Assembly (NCBI RefSeq): GCF_000238395.3
Contig: NZ_CP011025.1
Location: 62,001-126,000, forward strand
Length of the DNA stretch: 64,000 nucleotides
Reading direction: 5' to 3'
DNA from: Pseudoalteromonas arctica A 37-1-2
GTDB lineage: Bacteria > Pseudomonadota > Gammaproteobacteria > Enterobacterales > Alteromonadaceae
The notes under the pieces are model-generated. The model was not told the origin of the DNA. It saw nothing but the letters and a program-made list of their open reading frames with translations, and did not search any database. The translations under genes were made by a program, and so were the position numbers. Each line of letters begins with the position of its first letter. The stretch's first letter is position 1. This document shows positions 35,702 through 44,801 of the stretch, piece by piece.

Positions 35702-37549
35702 CTACTGTGGTAATGGAAAAGTGATTACTTGATTACGGCCATGTTGCTTTGCGTAATAAAGCGCTTTGTCGGCGCACTCAGTAAATATTTGAGGATTGCT
35801 AACGTCATCAGCAATACAGGTGTATATACCTGCGCTAATTGTAAATTGGATATCGCTATTGGCAACCGTTACAGTGCTTGCTGAGATAGCAGCTCGTATT
35901 TTTTCTGCTATATCTTGTGCACCTTCATTGGGGGTATTAGGTAATAACACCACAAATTCTTCACCGCCGTAACGGGCAACTTCATCTAGTGGGCGCTTTA
36001 AATGATCTTTTATAAGGTCAGATACCGCTTTAATAACTTGGTCGCCAATGATATGCCCGTACGTATCGTTAATGGCTTTAAATCGGTCTATATCTAACAT
36101 AACAATGCTAAGCGGTGTTTGTTCTCGACGAGAGCGGCGAAGCTCCATTACGAGTTTTTTATCAAAAAAGCGTCTGTTTTTTATTCCGGTTAAAGCATCT
36201 TCGGTATTAAGTAGCTCAAGGGACTGGTTTTTCTCTTCAAGCTCTCTGAGCGTAACTTGCAATTCAAAGGTGCGTTCGTCTACTTGTGATTCTAGCTCTT
36301 GGCGTGCTTTTTCTTGTAACTGTAAACGCTCTTTGAGTAGCCTATCTTGAGCTGCATTTTCAGCAATCAAGGTTTGTTGAGCAATTACTTCTTCATCACG
36401 CTGTAAAATAAATAATTTCATAACGCTGTAACATAGACAAAATGTGCAACTAAAAAAGCATGTAAACACAAATGCGAGTGTACTCCTGCTAAATGCGTAT
36501 AGCCCCATTACAGCAATAGTAAAATAAAGCATCACAACCAAGAAAAAAACCAATACGAGCAATAGTGCTTTATTCGGTTTAGAAGGAGTTATACGTATGC
36601 ACATAAATGTAGTTGTTATATATAAGACTAAAGCGATTTGGGTCGCGATTAAACAAAATAATGTAACTATATGGCTTGGGAGTAACCAAATAAATAATAA
36701 CGAAATGGCTAAAGCGTTAACTACTACTTTTTGAACGGTAAGTAAAAATGATGGCTGTGGATGGCAAATTTGCTTTTGCAAAGGCAAAAACATTAAAGTA
36801 ATAAACATGAGTAATATAGGGAGCATAACTTGCTGTAACGCGGGTAAATTAGGATGTATATACCTAAGACCAAAACCACAAAAATAGGCTAATACACTGC
36901 CTAATGTGAGAGCTATAACACCAGCATACACAAAATAATGTTTACGTGAAAAACCATATAAAACTAAGCAACTCACACCTAAGGAAAATATAAAACCAAT
37001 CAATAAGCCATAGAGTAGATTAAGTTTACTTTTATGTGCTAAATAAGCTTCTGGTTGCCATAGTGTTAAAGGGACTCGCAAGCCTGAGCTATTCGTCACT
37101 CTCATAATAATAATCGTTTCGCTATTTGCAGGGCTAATTAGTTTAACTAATAAAGATTCACTCTTAATCGCACGTTTATCAAGGGGGTATGCATCGCCAA
37201 TTTGGGTGTGAGAAATTAATTGCGAGTTATGTAACTGATATACTTGAACGTCGTTTAGCAGAGGGTTGTTTAGTGACAACAGTTGTTCGGTATTATAACT
37301 AAGCGTGTTTTTTATTTTAAATTTCATCCATACAGAACGCTGCTCAAGACCTAGGTTAAGAGGTTTGTCTGTGTTTTTTTGCCACTGTCTACTTTGTTGT
37401 GCATCTAATAGCGAAGTCGGTTCAAAAGAGTAATACAGGTTATTGATGTTTTGGGAGTTGAAATCGTGTTTTATTATTACCGGGTTTGCGAAAGAGCAAA
37501 AAGTGCAAAGGAATACTAATAGGCTTAAAAATGCCTTTGCATAGGCCAT
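35702..37549 (-). CDS. 7TMR-DISM diguanylate cyclase
   Basis: The 615-residue membrane protein has a signal peptide, a periplasmic 7TMR-DISMED2 sensor domain (about 30-165), seven helices (about 175-395), a coiled coil (about 400-440) and a GGDEF domain. The active-site motif reads GGEEF within RYGGEEFVVLLP, which is functional in many cyclases, and DIDRFKAINDTYGH is intact, so synthesis of c-di-GMP is expected. The ATG overlaps the tatD stop (TAATG), so it is coupled to the tat genes, an unusual place for a cyclase. Carbohydrate-like ligands are typical of this sensor type. Confidence 0.92.
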   Translation of the reverse strand: MAYAKAFLSLLVFLCTFCSFANPVIIKHDFNSQNINNLYYSFEPTSLLDAQQSRQWQKNTDKPLNLGLEQRSVWMKFKIKNTLSYNTEQLLSLNNPLLNDVQVYQLHNSQLISHTQIGDAYPLDKRAIKSESLLVKLISPANSETIIIMRVTNSSGLRVPLTLWQPEAYLAHKSKLNLLYGLLIGFIFSLGVSCLVLYGFSRKHYFVYAGVIALTLGSVLAYFCGFGLRYIHPNLPALQQVMLPILLMFITLMFLPLQKQICHPQPSFLLTVQKVVVNALAISLLFIWLLPSHIVTLFCLIATQIALVLYITTTFMCIRITPSKPNKALLLVLVFFLVVMLYFTIAVMGLYAFSRSTLAFVFTCFFSCTFCLCYSVMKLFILQRDEEVIAQQTLIAENAAQDRLLKERLQLQEKARQELESQVDERTFELQVTLRELEEKNQSLELLNTEDALTGIKNRRFFDKKLVMELRRSRREQTPLSIVMLDIDRFKAINDTYGHIIGDQVIKAVSDLIKDHLKRPLDEVARYGGEEFVVLLPNTPNEGAQDIAEKIRAAISASTVTVANSDIQFTISAGIYTCIADDVSNPQIFTECADKALYYAKQHGRNQVITFPLPQ

Positions 37550-38334
37550 TAACGATCTTCTAAACCAAAAACACGGTGAAAGTTTTCTGTAGTTTTACGG
37601 GCCACAACTTCTTCATCTATTTGATAAAGTTGTGCAACCGTTTGACAGATATAAGGAAGCAGTGCAGGTTCATTTTTACGTGATTTAGGTTTTGGCTTAA
37701 CTGTTCGTGGAATTAAAAATGGAGCATCAGTTTCTATTAATAATCGATCTAGAGGAATACTAGGCACTAGCTGTTGTAGCTCTTTACCACGTCTTTCATC
37801 ACACACCCAACCCGTTATACCAATATAAAGACCTAAATCTAAATAGTGTTTTAGAGCTGGTGAATTACCTGTAAAGCAGTGAAGTACACCGCGAATATTA
37901 AATTCTTTTAGAATACTTAGCATGTCGTCACTTGCATCACGTTCATGTAAGTAAACAGGTAAATCTAACTTTTGAGCAAGTACTAACTGGCGTCTAAAAA
38001 CATCACGTTGTACATCGCGAGGTGAAAAGTCACGGTTATAATCAAGGCCGCACTCACCAATGGCAATAACTTGCTTATTATTTGCAAGGGCGGTTAGTTG
38101 TGCTTCGAGTTCACTAGTCGCTGATTTTGCATCATGCGGGTGGACACCCGCCGTAGAGTATTGAAGGTGTTTTATCGCAAGTTCAAGTGATTGCTGACTG
38201 CTTTCAATATCGCAGCCTATAATAAGCATGTCTGTAACACCCGCTTCGCTTGCGCGGGTAATTACATCATGATGCTGGTCATCAAATTGATGATTAGTTA
38301 AGTTAACTCCAGCATCAACTAACGTATATGACAT
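37549..38334 (-). CDS. tatD: TatD-family metal-dependent DNase
   Basis: A 261-residue TIM-barrel hydrolase of the TatD family. Metal ligands are visible: the N-terminal region (VDAGVNLTNHQF, with His), GECGLDYNRD, YLHERDA, LHCFTG and ETDAPFL. TatD has 3'-5' exonuclease activity and is not needed for Tat export itself. The first metal motif reads NLTNHQF where most members have HxH, so the first His is replaced by Asn, as in E. coli TatD, whose opening also reads D(I)GVNL. Its ATG overlaps the stop of the gene before it by one base. Confidence 0.93.
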   Translation of the reverse strand: MSYTLVDAGVNLTNHQFDDQHHDVITRASEAGVTDMLIIGCDIESSQQSLELAIKHLQYSTAGVHPHDAKSATSELEAQLTALANNKQVIAIGECGLDYNRDFSPRDVQRDVFRRQLVLAQKLDLPVYLHERDASDDMLSILKEFNIRGVLHCFTGNSPALKHYLDLGLYIGITGWVCDERRGKELQQLVPSIPLDRLLIETDAPFLIPRTVKPKPKSRKNEPALLPYICQTVAQLYQIDEEVVARKTTENFHRVFGLEDR

Positions 38335-38852
38335 TATTTAGTGCGTTTAACGCGAATAGAGCGGTTTTTACCGTCTTTCTTCAATAGGAAAGAGCTGAAT
38401 GCACCGCGGCTAATTACAATTGTATCGTCTTCTTTTAAGCGCATGCTGTCAGAGCCAATTTGACGCCATTGTTGACCGTTATCTAGCGAAATAATTAATT
38501 CACCATAAGCAGCCTCATCAACTGAAGTAACCATAGCTTTGATTTCAGTTTCTTTTTCTACTTGTTCTTCTTTTTTATGTTCTAAACCAAAATCGTCAGT
38601 TTTTTCAATTGCTTGCACTGCTGTTGTAGCTGCTGTTTGAGGTACATTGTTAGTCGTTGGTGGTGTGAGCATTTTTGTTACTGATGGCTTAACCAGTGAT
38701 TTACCTGCAATGGTATTGTCGTAACAAAGTAAGCGGTTAAAATCGTTTTCAATAAAGCTACATGCCTGTAACGCTTGAGTATTAAACTCTGTTTGCGCAG
38801 CAAAAGTCGGTGCGCTTAATAAAACCAATAGTGAGAGTAGTTGTTTTTTCAT
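38334..38852 (-). CDS. exported protein of unknown function in the tat cluster
   Basis: The 172-residue protein has a signal peptide (residues 1-18, ending TFA). Two Cys in ACSFIENDFNRLLCYD may form a disulphide and resemble the opening of several small periplasmic proteins. The middle (about 55-110) is low-complexity and probably disordered. The C-terminal ISLDNGQQWRQ and SRGAFSSFLLKK segments form an SH3-like or OB-like beta domain seen in uncharacterised proteobacterial proteins. It sits between tatC and tatD with 1-2 base junctions, so it is translationally linked. The function is unknown. Confidence 0.75.
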   Translation of the reverse strand: MKKQLLSLLVLLSAPTFAAQTEFNTQALQACSFIENDFNRLLCYDNTIAGKSLVKPSVTKMLTPPTTNNVPQTAATTAVQAIEKTDDFGLEHKKEEQVEKETEIKAMVTSVDEAAYGELIISLDNGQQWRQIGSDSMRLKEDDTIVISRGAFSSFLLKKDGKNRSIRVKRTK

Positions 38853-38853
38853 T

Positions 38854-39594
38854 TTATTCCTCAGATTCTTTTTGTGGTTTAGCGGTATAAAACTTTGCTA
38901 AAATTAGACCTAATTCAAACAAAAGTAGCATCGGAAATGCTAATAATGTTTGTGATAACACGTCGGGCGGTGTCAAAAACATCGCTACTACAAAAACACC
39001 CACGACAATATAAGGGCGTTTTTCTTTTAAGCTTTTTGTTGTTGTTGCGCCACTCCAGCATAGCAGCATTATTGCCACTGGAATTTCGAAAGCGACACCG
39101 AATGCAAAAAATAGTTTTAATACGAATCCTAAATAGCTAGCGATATCGGGTGCTAGAGTCATCATTTCGGGACCTGTACTTGTAAAAAAACCTAATATAA
39201 TTGGTAGTACTGCAAAGTAGCAAAAAGCGATACCCCCATAAAACAAGACAACGCTTGAGATTAGTATAGGTATTAGCATTTTTTTTTCATTTTGGTACAA
39301 GCCAGGAGCTATAAACCCCCAAATTTGATGAAGTATCCATGGAGTAGATAATAAAGCCGCAACAAAAAAAGTAAGCATCATAGGGACTATAAAAGGGTCA
39401 CTCACATTTATAGCTATCATGGTCGCGCCATTAGGTAAATGAACCACTAATGGTGCAGCTATAAGTTCGTAAATATTATCTTTAAAATAAAACAGCGCGA
39501 TAAAAAATAATAAAATGCTCAATAGCGCTTTTATCAGTCGATCACGTAACTCAATTAAATGAGATACAAACCCCGATTTTACTTCCTCAGCCAT
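38854..39594 (-). CDS. tatC: Sec-independent protein translocase TatC
   Basis: The 246-residue inner-membrane protein has six helices and recognises twin-arginine signal peptides of folded proteins. The N-terminal HLIELRDRLIK motif, the FIVPMML loop and the GIAFCYFAVLP and FGVAFEIPV segments are typical. It follows tatB and tatA in a minus-strand operon. Confidence 0.97.
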   Translation of the reverse strand: MAEEVKSGFVSHLIELRDRLIKALLSILLFFIALFYFKDNIYELIAAPLVVHLPNGATMIAINVSDPFIVPMMLTFFVAALLSTPWILHQIWGFIAPGLYQNEKKMLIPILISSVVLFYGGIAFCYFAVLPIILGFFTSTGPEMMTLAPDIASYLGFVLKLFFAFGVAFEIPVAIMLLCWSGATTTKSLKEKRPYIVVGVFVVAMFLTPPDVLSQTLLAFPMLLLFELGLILAKFYTAKPQKESEE

Positions 39595-39642
39595 TATTTT
39601 TTATACCATGTAGTGAGTTGACCACAAAGTGAGAGATAAATT

Positions 39643-39975
39643 TCACTTTTTTTCATCAAGTTGTTGGTTATTTGATGTATCAGGTTGTGTTTTTTTGTAG
39701 CTGTGAGTAACTGACTCAGCCGCTTTTTGTAGCTCCGTTAATGAACTTTGTAGCTCAGGGCTTAAGTCTTTTAGTTCTTGTTGTTCTGCTTTTTTAAGGT
39801 TTTCGTGAAGTTCATGAATACGCAGTTCTTCACTTACTTCGGCTTTTACCGAGTTGGCAAGTGATTTAGCGGTTTTAACCCATTTACTCACTGTTCTAAT
39901 AGCAACAGGTAAGCGCTCAGGGCCGAGCACCACTAAGCCAACAATAAAAACAACAACAAGTTCCCACATCCCCAT
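39643..39975 (-). CDS. tatB: Sec-independent protein translocase TatB
   Basis: A 110-residue protein with one N-terminal helix (WELVVVFIVGLVVLGPERLP) carrying the conserved Gly-Pro hinge, an amphipathic helix and a charged tail. TatB joins TatC in the receptor complex. The Glu in the membrane helix, typical of TatB, is present. Confidence 0.95.
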   Translation of the reverse strand: MGMWELVVVFIVGLVVLGPERLPVAIRTVSKWVKTAKSLANSVKAEVSEELRIHELHENLKKAEQQELKDLSPELQSSLTELQKAAESVTHSYKKTQPDTSNNQQLDEKK

Positions 39976-39980
39976 ACTAA

Positions 39981-40241
39981 TTAAACCTTATTGCTATCTT
40001 TGTTTTTTTCAGTATTGGTTGAGTCGTCAACGGTGCTTTTTTCTGATTGTTGAATTTGCTCTGATTTTTCTTGCTCACTCGCTGTGTCGTCCGACATTGC
40101 TTTTTTGAAGCCTTTAACAGCGCCTCCAATATCACCACCCATACCGCGTAGTTTTTTTGTGCCGAAAAGTAAAACTATGATCGCTAAAACAATTAATAAT
40201 TGCCAAATACTAATACCACCAAAACCCATGGTTTTCTCCAA
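39981..40241 (-). CDS. tatA: Sec-independent protein translocase TatA
   Basis: An 86-residue pore-forming component with a short N-terminal helix ([22 protein letters not shown]) and the FGTKKLR hinge, an amphipathic helix with the [11 protein letters not shown] motif, and an acidic tail. It is the first tat gene and follows ubiB after about 70 bp, in the usual ubiE-ubiJ-ubiB-tatABC order. Confidence 0.96.
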   Translation of the reverse strand: MEKTMGFGGISIWQLLIVLAIIVLLFGTKKLRGMGGDIGGAVKGFKKAMSDDTASEQEKSEQIQQSEKSTVDDSTNTEKNKDSNKV

Positions 40242-40309
40242 TATATAAAATGGTTAAATGTATATTTTAAATACTAATTATACGCCCAATAGCGCAAATA
40301 GCACTCAGT

Positions 40310-41914
40310 TTATGCGTTGCGCCATGCTGCAATAAAGCTAATAGCGGATAAGGCTATTGCAATGCTTGCAGCTACTAAATCGTGCTGTAAATAACAAAGT
40401 GTTGCCATAATCATTGTAGCACTACCAAATAAACTCAATATTAAAGGTTTATGAGATACCTTTTGTTCTTGAGGTTGATGAGCGTGTGGCGCACGCTTTA
40501 AATTTTGGTAAATTAGATCAGGTAGTTCAGGCATTTTTTCAGCCCAAAATGGCAAGTTAGCATACATTTGCTTCAGTACTGATAGCGGTCCAACTTGCTG
40601 CTTCACCCAATCTTCTAAAAAGGGTTTGGCTGTTTTCCATAAGTCGAGTTGCGGGTAAAGCTGACGCCCTAATCCTTCAACGTATAATAAGGTTTTTTGT
40701 AGCAATACTAATTGCGGTTGTACCTGCATGTTAAAGCGACGTGCAGTATTAAATAGATTTACGAGCACGTGACCAAATGAAATTTCAGCCAAAGGTTTAT
40801 TAAATATAGGCTCACAAACTGTGCGAATTGCAAATTCAAATTCTTCAATGCTAGTATCTGGTGGTACCCAACCTGAATCAACATGTAGCTGTGCAACTTG
40901 GCGATAATCACGATTAAAAAAGGCGATAAAGTTTTCAGCTAAATAGCGTTTATCTTCTTTGCTTAACGTACCAACTATACCGCAATCAATACCGATATAC
41001 ATTGGATTTTCAGGATGCTCGCGAGAGACGAATATATTACCAGGGTGCATGTCGGCATGAAAAAAGCTGTCTCTAAACACCTGCGTAAAAAACACTTCTA
41101 CGCCGCGCTCAGCAAGTAATTTCATATTAGTGTTTTGCGCCAGTAATGCATCCGTATCAGACACCGGTATACCGTAAATACGCTCCATTACCAGCACATT
41201 GCTACGGCTATAATCACTGTAAACTGCAGGGATATATAATGAATCAGAGCCTTCAAAATTGCGTTTTAGTTGAATCCCGTTGGCACCTTCTCGCATTAAA
41301 TCGAGCTCGTCTAGGAGTGTTTTTTTGTATTCTTTAACCACTTCAACGGGGCGTAGACGTTTTGATTCGTTATGGACTTTTGCAAGTACCTTAGCGAGCT
41401 TTTCCATTAACGCTAAGTCGGCATTAATTTGCTCGTAAATATTGGGTCTAATAACCTTAATTACTACATCTTGCTCAATGCTTTGCTCATCAATAAGCTT
41501 TGCTGTATGTACTTGCGCTATAGATGCTGAGGCCAGTGGAGTTTGTGAAAACTCACTAAACAACTCGCTTATGTCGTTAATTTCTAACGCTTTTTCTATA
41601 ATTTTTTGTGCAAGTGCGCCTTCAAATGGCTGAACTTGATCTTGTAAAAACGCAAGCTCTAAAGCGATATCATGAGGGAGTAAGTCACGACGAGTTGAGA
41701 GCATTTGGCCAAATTTAATCCAAACAGGACCAAGCTCTTGTAGTGCCAAACGTAAGCGTAGTCCTGCAGGTTTTTCTTTGTGCTGATTACGCAGCCAAAA
41801 CAAACTGCCACGAGCTACTTTACCAAACCAAGGGATCTTATGTTTTGGAATTAGCTCGTCTAACCCATAGCTAAGTAATGTTTTGGTGATGTTATACAAA
41901 CGTGCAGTCGACAC
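40310..41914 (-). CDS. ubiB: ubiquinone biosynthesis kinase-like protein UbiB
   Basis: The 534-residue protein of the atypical-kinase ABC1/ADCK family is needed for ubiquinone synthesis as an ATPase. Family marks are the KxGQ motif in WIKFGQMLS, the A-rich loop in [18 protein letters not shown] and the metal-binding region [11 protein letters not shown] with DCGIVG. Two C-terminal helices anchor it in the inner membrane. It lies between ubiJ and tatA as in many gammaproteobacteria. Confidence 0.96.
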   Translation of the reverse strand: MSTARLYNITKTLLSYGLDELIPKHKIPWFGKVARGSLFWLRNQHKEKPAGLRLRLALQELGPVWIKFGQMLSTRRDLLPHDIALELAFLQDQVQPFEGALAQKIIEKALEINDISELFSEFSQTPLASASIAQVHTAKLIDEQSIEQDVVIKVIRPNIYEQINADLALMEKLAKVLAKVHNESKRLRPVEVVKEYKKTLLDELDLMREGANGIQLKRNFEGSDSLYIPAVYSDYSRSNVLVMERIYGIPVSDTDALLAQNTNMKLLAERGVEVFFTQVFRDSFFHADMHPGNIFVSREHPENPMYIGIDCGIVGTLSKEDKRYLAENFIAFFNRDYRQVAQLHVDSGWVPPDTSIEEFEFAIRTVCEPIFNKPLAEISFGHVLVNLFNTARRFNMQVQPQLVLLQKTLLYVEGLGRQLYPQLDLWKTAKPFLEDWVKQQVGPLSVLKQMYANLPFWAEKMPELPDLIYQNLKRAPHAHQPQEQKVSHKPLILSLFGSATMIMATLCYLQHDLVAASIAIALSAISFIAAWRNA

Positions 41915-41923
41915 AAAAAATCC

Positions 41924-42607
41924 TTAGAGGGTGTTTGAAGGTGAAAAAGAGTTTAACAAGGTATTTATACGCTGCTCAACAGCAGCGACTTGGCCTTTGA
42001 GTTCTCTATTTTTTTGTTTAAATTGCTCAAGCTCTAATGGGTGAATAGTAATTGCGAGCTCATCTTGGCATAAACTTGTAAGCATTGTACTTATTTTAGT
42101 GTTGGTTTTGCTGCTCTTTTGTTTTAGTTTTTTTAAGTGCAGATATAACTGCTGAGCGGGGGTATCGCCAATGTATTTAGAAAGTTGTTCAGGCCAATCA
42201 ATATCAATACCTGAAAATGCATTGCTATAAGTTTGCGCAATATTTAAATCGCCTTGTAAGTCGAGCTTATCTTGGCGAATTAACTGGGTAAGCATAGCTG
42301 GGTTTTTAAGCGCTAAAAGCGTGTCTATGTCGGCGCTGATCATACAATCTGCGTTTTCATTATTTTGAGCACTGTATAAGTGTAATTGCTCAGCGCTATA
42401 AACAAGTTGGATGCTTTGTTGCCAATCTCTTACTTCAACCACTAAGCGCTGATGTTTAACTGCGCTTAGCTTTTGAGATAATTGTGGGTCAAGGCTAAGT
42501 GCTTGATTTAGTACGCGCTCAATAAGCGAAAGTACAAAATTAGGTAACATAAAAAACTCAGATGGCATTGCATCATTATTATCTTTTGTTATTTTTTCAA
42601 GCGCCAT
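41924..42607 (-). CDS. ubiJ: ubiquinone biosynthesis accessory factor UbiJ (SCP2 domain)
   Basis: The 227-residue cytoplasmic protein has an N-terminal SCP2-like lipid-binding domain (about 20-125; QLVYSAEQLHLY, DTLLALKN) and a C-terminal helical or coiled-coil tail. UbiJ holds ubiquinone intermediates within the Ubi complex. The position between ubiE and ubiB supports the call. Confidence 0.92.
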   Translation of the reverse strand: MALEKITKDNNDAMPSEFFMLPNFVLSLIERVLNQALSLDPQLSQKLSAVKHQRLVVEVRDWQQSIQLVYSAEQLHLYSAQNNENADCMISADIDTLLALKNPAMLTQLIRQDKLDLQGDLNIAQTYSNAFSGIDIDWPEQLSKYIGDTPAQQLYLHLKKLKQKSSKTNTKISTMLTSLCQDELAITIHPLELEQFKQKNRELKGQVAAVEQRINTLLNSFSPSNTL

Positions 42608-42618
42608 AACTGCTAGCC

Positions 42619-43374
42619 TTAATATTTAAAACCACGATGCAGCGCAACAATTCCGCCTGTGAGGTTTTGGTATGTTGTTTGCTCAAAGCCTGCATCTTCC
42701 ATCATCGCTTTTAGCGTGTCTTGATCTGGATGCATACGAATAGATTCAGCTAAATACTTATACGATTCACTGTCGTTAGCAACTAGCTTACCCATTGTAG
42801 GCAATAAATTAAATGAGTAAAAATCGTAAGCTTTACTAAGTACGTCATGCTCTGGTTTTGAAAACTCTAAAACAAGTAAACGACCACCTGGCTTTAAAAT
42901 GCGGTACATAGAGCGTAATGCTTTGTCTTTATCGGTAACGTTACGTAAGCCAAAGGCAATAGTGATCACATCAAAGCTATTATCTGGGAACGGTAGCATT
43001 TCTGCATTCATTTGTACGTAGTCGATATTGCCCACTAATCCAAGATTATGCAGTTTTTCACGACCAACTTTAAGCATAGATGAGTTTATATCACCCAAAA
43101 CAACTTGACCCGTTTCGCCCACTAATTGGCTAAACTTTGCCGTTAAGTCGCCAGTGCCGCCGGCTAAATCGAGTACATAATGGCCTTTACGAACACCTGA
43201 GCTTGCAATAGTTTGACGTTTCCATAAACGATGCACACCAAAAGACATTAAATCATTCATTACATCGTATTTTGCAGCTACTGAGTGAAATACATCAGCA
43301 ACCATAGAAGCTTTATCGTTCTCGGCTACTGTTTTATAACCAAAATGCGTGGTCTTTTGTTCGGTTTCGTTCAT
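42619..43374 (-). CDS. ubiE: ubiquinone/menaquinone methyltransferase UbiE
   Basis: A 251-residue SAM-dependent C-methyltransferase of ubiquinone (and menaquinone) synthesis. The SAM motif is [12 protein letters not shown] and the family signatures [17 protein letters not shown] and [12 protein letters not shown] are clear. It is first in the ubiE-ubiJ-ubiB-tat run. Confidence 0.97.
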   Translation of the reverse strand: MNETEQKTTHFGYKTVAENDKASMVADVFHSVAAKYDVMNDLMSFGVHRLWKRQTIASSGVRKGHYVLDLAGGTGDLTAKFSQLVGETGQVVLGDINSSMLKVGREKLHNLGLVGNIDYVQMNAEMLPFPDNSFDVITIAFGLRNVTDKDKALRSMYRILKPGGRLLVLEFSKPEHDVLSKAYDFYSFNLLPTMGKLVANDSESYKYLAESIRMHPDQDTLKAMMEDAGFEQTTYQNLTGGIVALHRGFKY

Positions 43375-43404
43375 GATTAATCTCTATCGTGACAATAGAG
43401 GTTA

Positions 43405-43422
43405 GTGTACTTTATTGTACAC
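43405..43422. promoter_or_regulatory. palindrome upstream of ubiE
   Basis: Perfect GTGTAC-TTTATT-GTACAC, 30 bp before the ubiE start. It could be an operator; no regulator is identified. Confidence 0.35.
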
Positions 43423-43457
43423 AGTAGGTGCAATTTGAATATGATTTATCAGGTAAT

Positions 43458-44474
43458 TTATTGCCCTGCAGTGTAACTACTTTGACCTAATGAACGTGCT
43501 TTAAAAGCAGCATGAGATGCTTTTTTTGCTAACTGATCAAAATCATCTTCTTGTTGATGCTGAGCAATTCCTAGTGATAAGCCAATACTTGGTAGCTTGA
43601 TACCTGTTTTTGAACTAACAAAGCGTAGCTTTTCGACCCCATTTCTTACTTTCTCGGCAATAACATTGGCCGTATCTGGGTCGATGTCGGCGAGCAAAAC
43701 AGTAAATTGATCTTTAGCTGTGCGACCAGGTAAGCCACTTTGAAAAACATACTTTTGCACTTGCTTAGCTACTTTACTCAAAATGACTTCACCAATAATA
43801 TCACCATAATTTTTAGTAAAGTGATCAAGGTTGTCTATTTGAATCGCTATTGCGCAAATAGATTTTTTTTGATTAGTCCACACTTGGGTTTGTTGCGTTA
43901 AATAATGGCGCTTATAAAGCCCTGTTTGGCTATCAATAATATGTTGTTTACGAAGTTGAGTTAGCTGCTTTTGTGTTTTTTCGTGTAGTTGTTTGGCTTT
44001 GTTTAGTTCTTGCTTAAATTGCTTATGTTGGTTTAGTAATTCGGCGGTTTGATTATGAAGTACTTCAAGCGCTTGACGGCTTTGCTCTATGTTGTTCTCG
44101 TCTAGCGAATGTAGGCATTCGCTCACTTGATCCGCAAAGCGAATTATTTGCTTTTCAGTGGCTTGAGAATTTTGAGAAAGTGAATTTATAACACCATCAA
44201 CGTTTTGAATCATGCTGACTTGCGCTGTGTGACCCGTATTTAAAAACTCAGCATGTAGCTGTTCAATAAAAATACTGTCAATATTATCTTCAACCGCAAT
44301 AGCGCGGTCTAAAACTTTATTTAGCTTAAGATTAGCCTGGCTGGTATAAATATAAATAACGTGATAATTGAGCGGTGTAGGTGGAAGTGCATAGCGCTCT
44401 AAAAACACACACACTTTAGTCATTTTTTCTTGAGCAATAGCCATGGAATCATGGAACATCATTTTAAATACCAA
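43458..44474 (-). CDS. GGDEF-domain protein with degenerate active site
   Basis: The 338-residue cytoplasmic protein has a helical N-terminal region, a coiled coil (about 95-180) and a GGDEF fold (about 180-335). The fold is recognisable by DSQTGLYKRHYL, IQIDNLDHFTKNYGDIIGE and a closing LGIAQHQ, but the signature is AKDQF at residues 253-257 instead of GG(D/E)EF. Both glycines and the catalytic acid are lost, so cyclase activity is unlikely. It might bind GTP or c-di-GMP, or act through the coiled coil. No EAL domain is attached. It is separated from ubiE by a palindrome-bearing gap. Confidence 0.85.
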   Translation of the reverse strand: MVFKMMFHDSMAIAQEKMTKVCVFLERYALPPTPLNYHVIYIYTSQANLKLNKVLDRAIAVEDNIDSIFIEQLHAEFLNTGHTAQVSMIQNVDGVINSLSQNSQATEKQIIRFADQVSECLHSLDENNIEQSRQALEVLHNQTAELLNQHKQFKQELNKAKQLHEKTQKQLTQLRKQHIIDSQTGLYKRHYLTQQTQVWTNQKKSICAIAIQIDNLDHFTKNYGDIIGEVILSKVAKQVQKYVFQSGLPGRTAKDQFTVLLADIDPDTANVIAEKVRNGVEKLRFVSSKTGIKLPSIGLSLGIAQHQQEDDFDQLAKKASHAAFKARSLGQSSYTAGQ

Positions 44475-44801
44475 CTAAATACGCATAAGTGCAAATTTTA
44501 AATATCTCATTCCATGAGGCGGTTATGCATCCAGCTTTTTATTATTTTTTACTACAGTAATCGTTATGCGAACTATTTAAAAGTAAAAAGGAGAGTTAGG
44601 ATACTTAAATTTAACTTTAACGACTCAACCGCTGCTTTTCTCATCAATTAGACTGGATTTTAGCTCTGTTAACGTAAGTAGTACTTTAATTACACTTACT
44701 GCTTGTAAGGTTTTTAGCGCGTCAGTTTGTCTCATTTACTTGCTATTTATTTACCCTACGATAGTTTTATGAAATCTATTGCATTATCAAGTTACATTAT
44801 A
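44475..44801. other. intergenic region, nothing specific seen
   Basis: This gap between a divergent pair should hold two promoters. I see no operator, terminator, RNA or small gene. An ATACCAA motif near 44470 lacks a partner end. Confidence 0.4.

Noticed and set aside
44466..44480. ATACCAA motif near 44470
   Set aside because: No matching opposite end or core within 300 bp.
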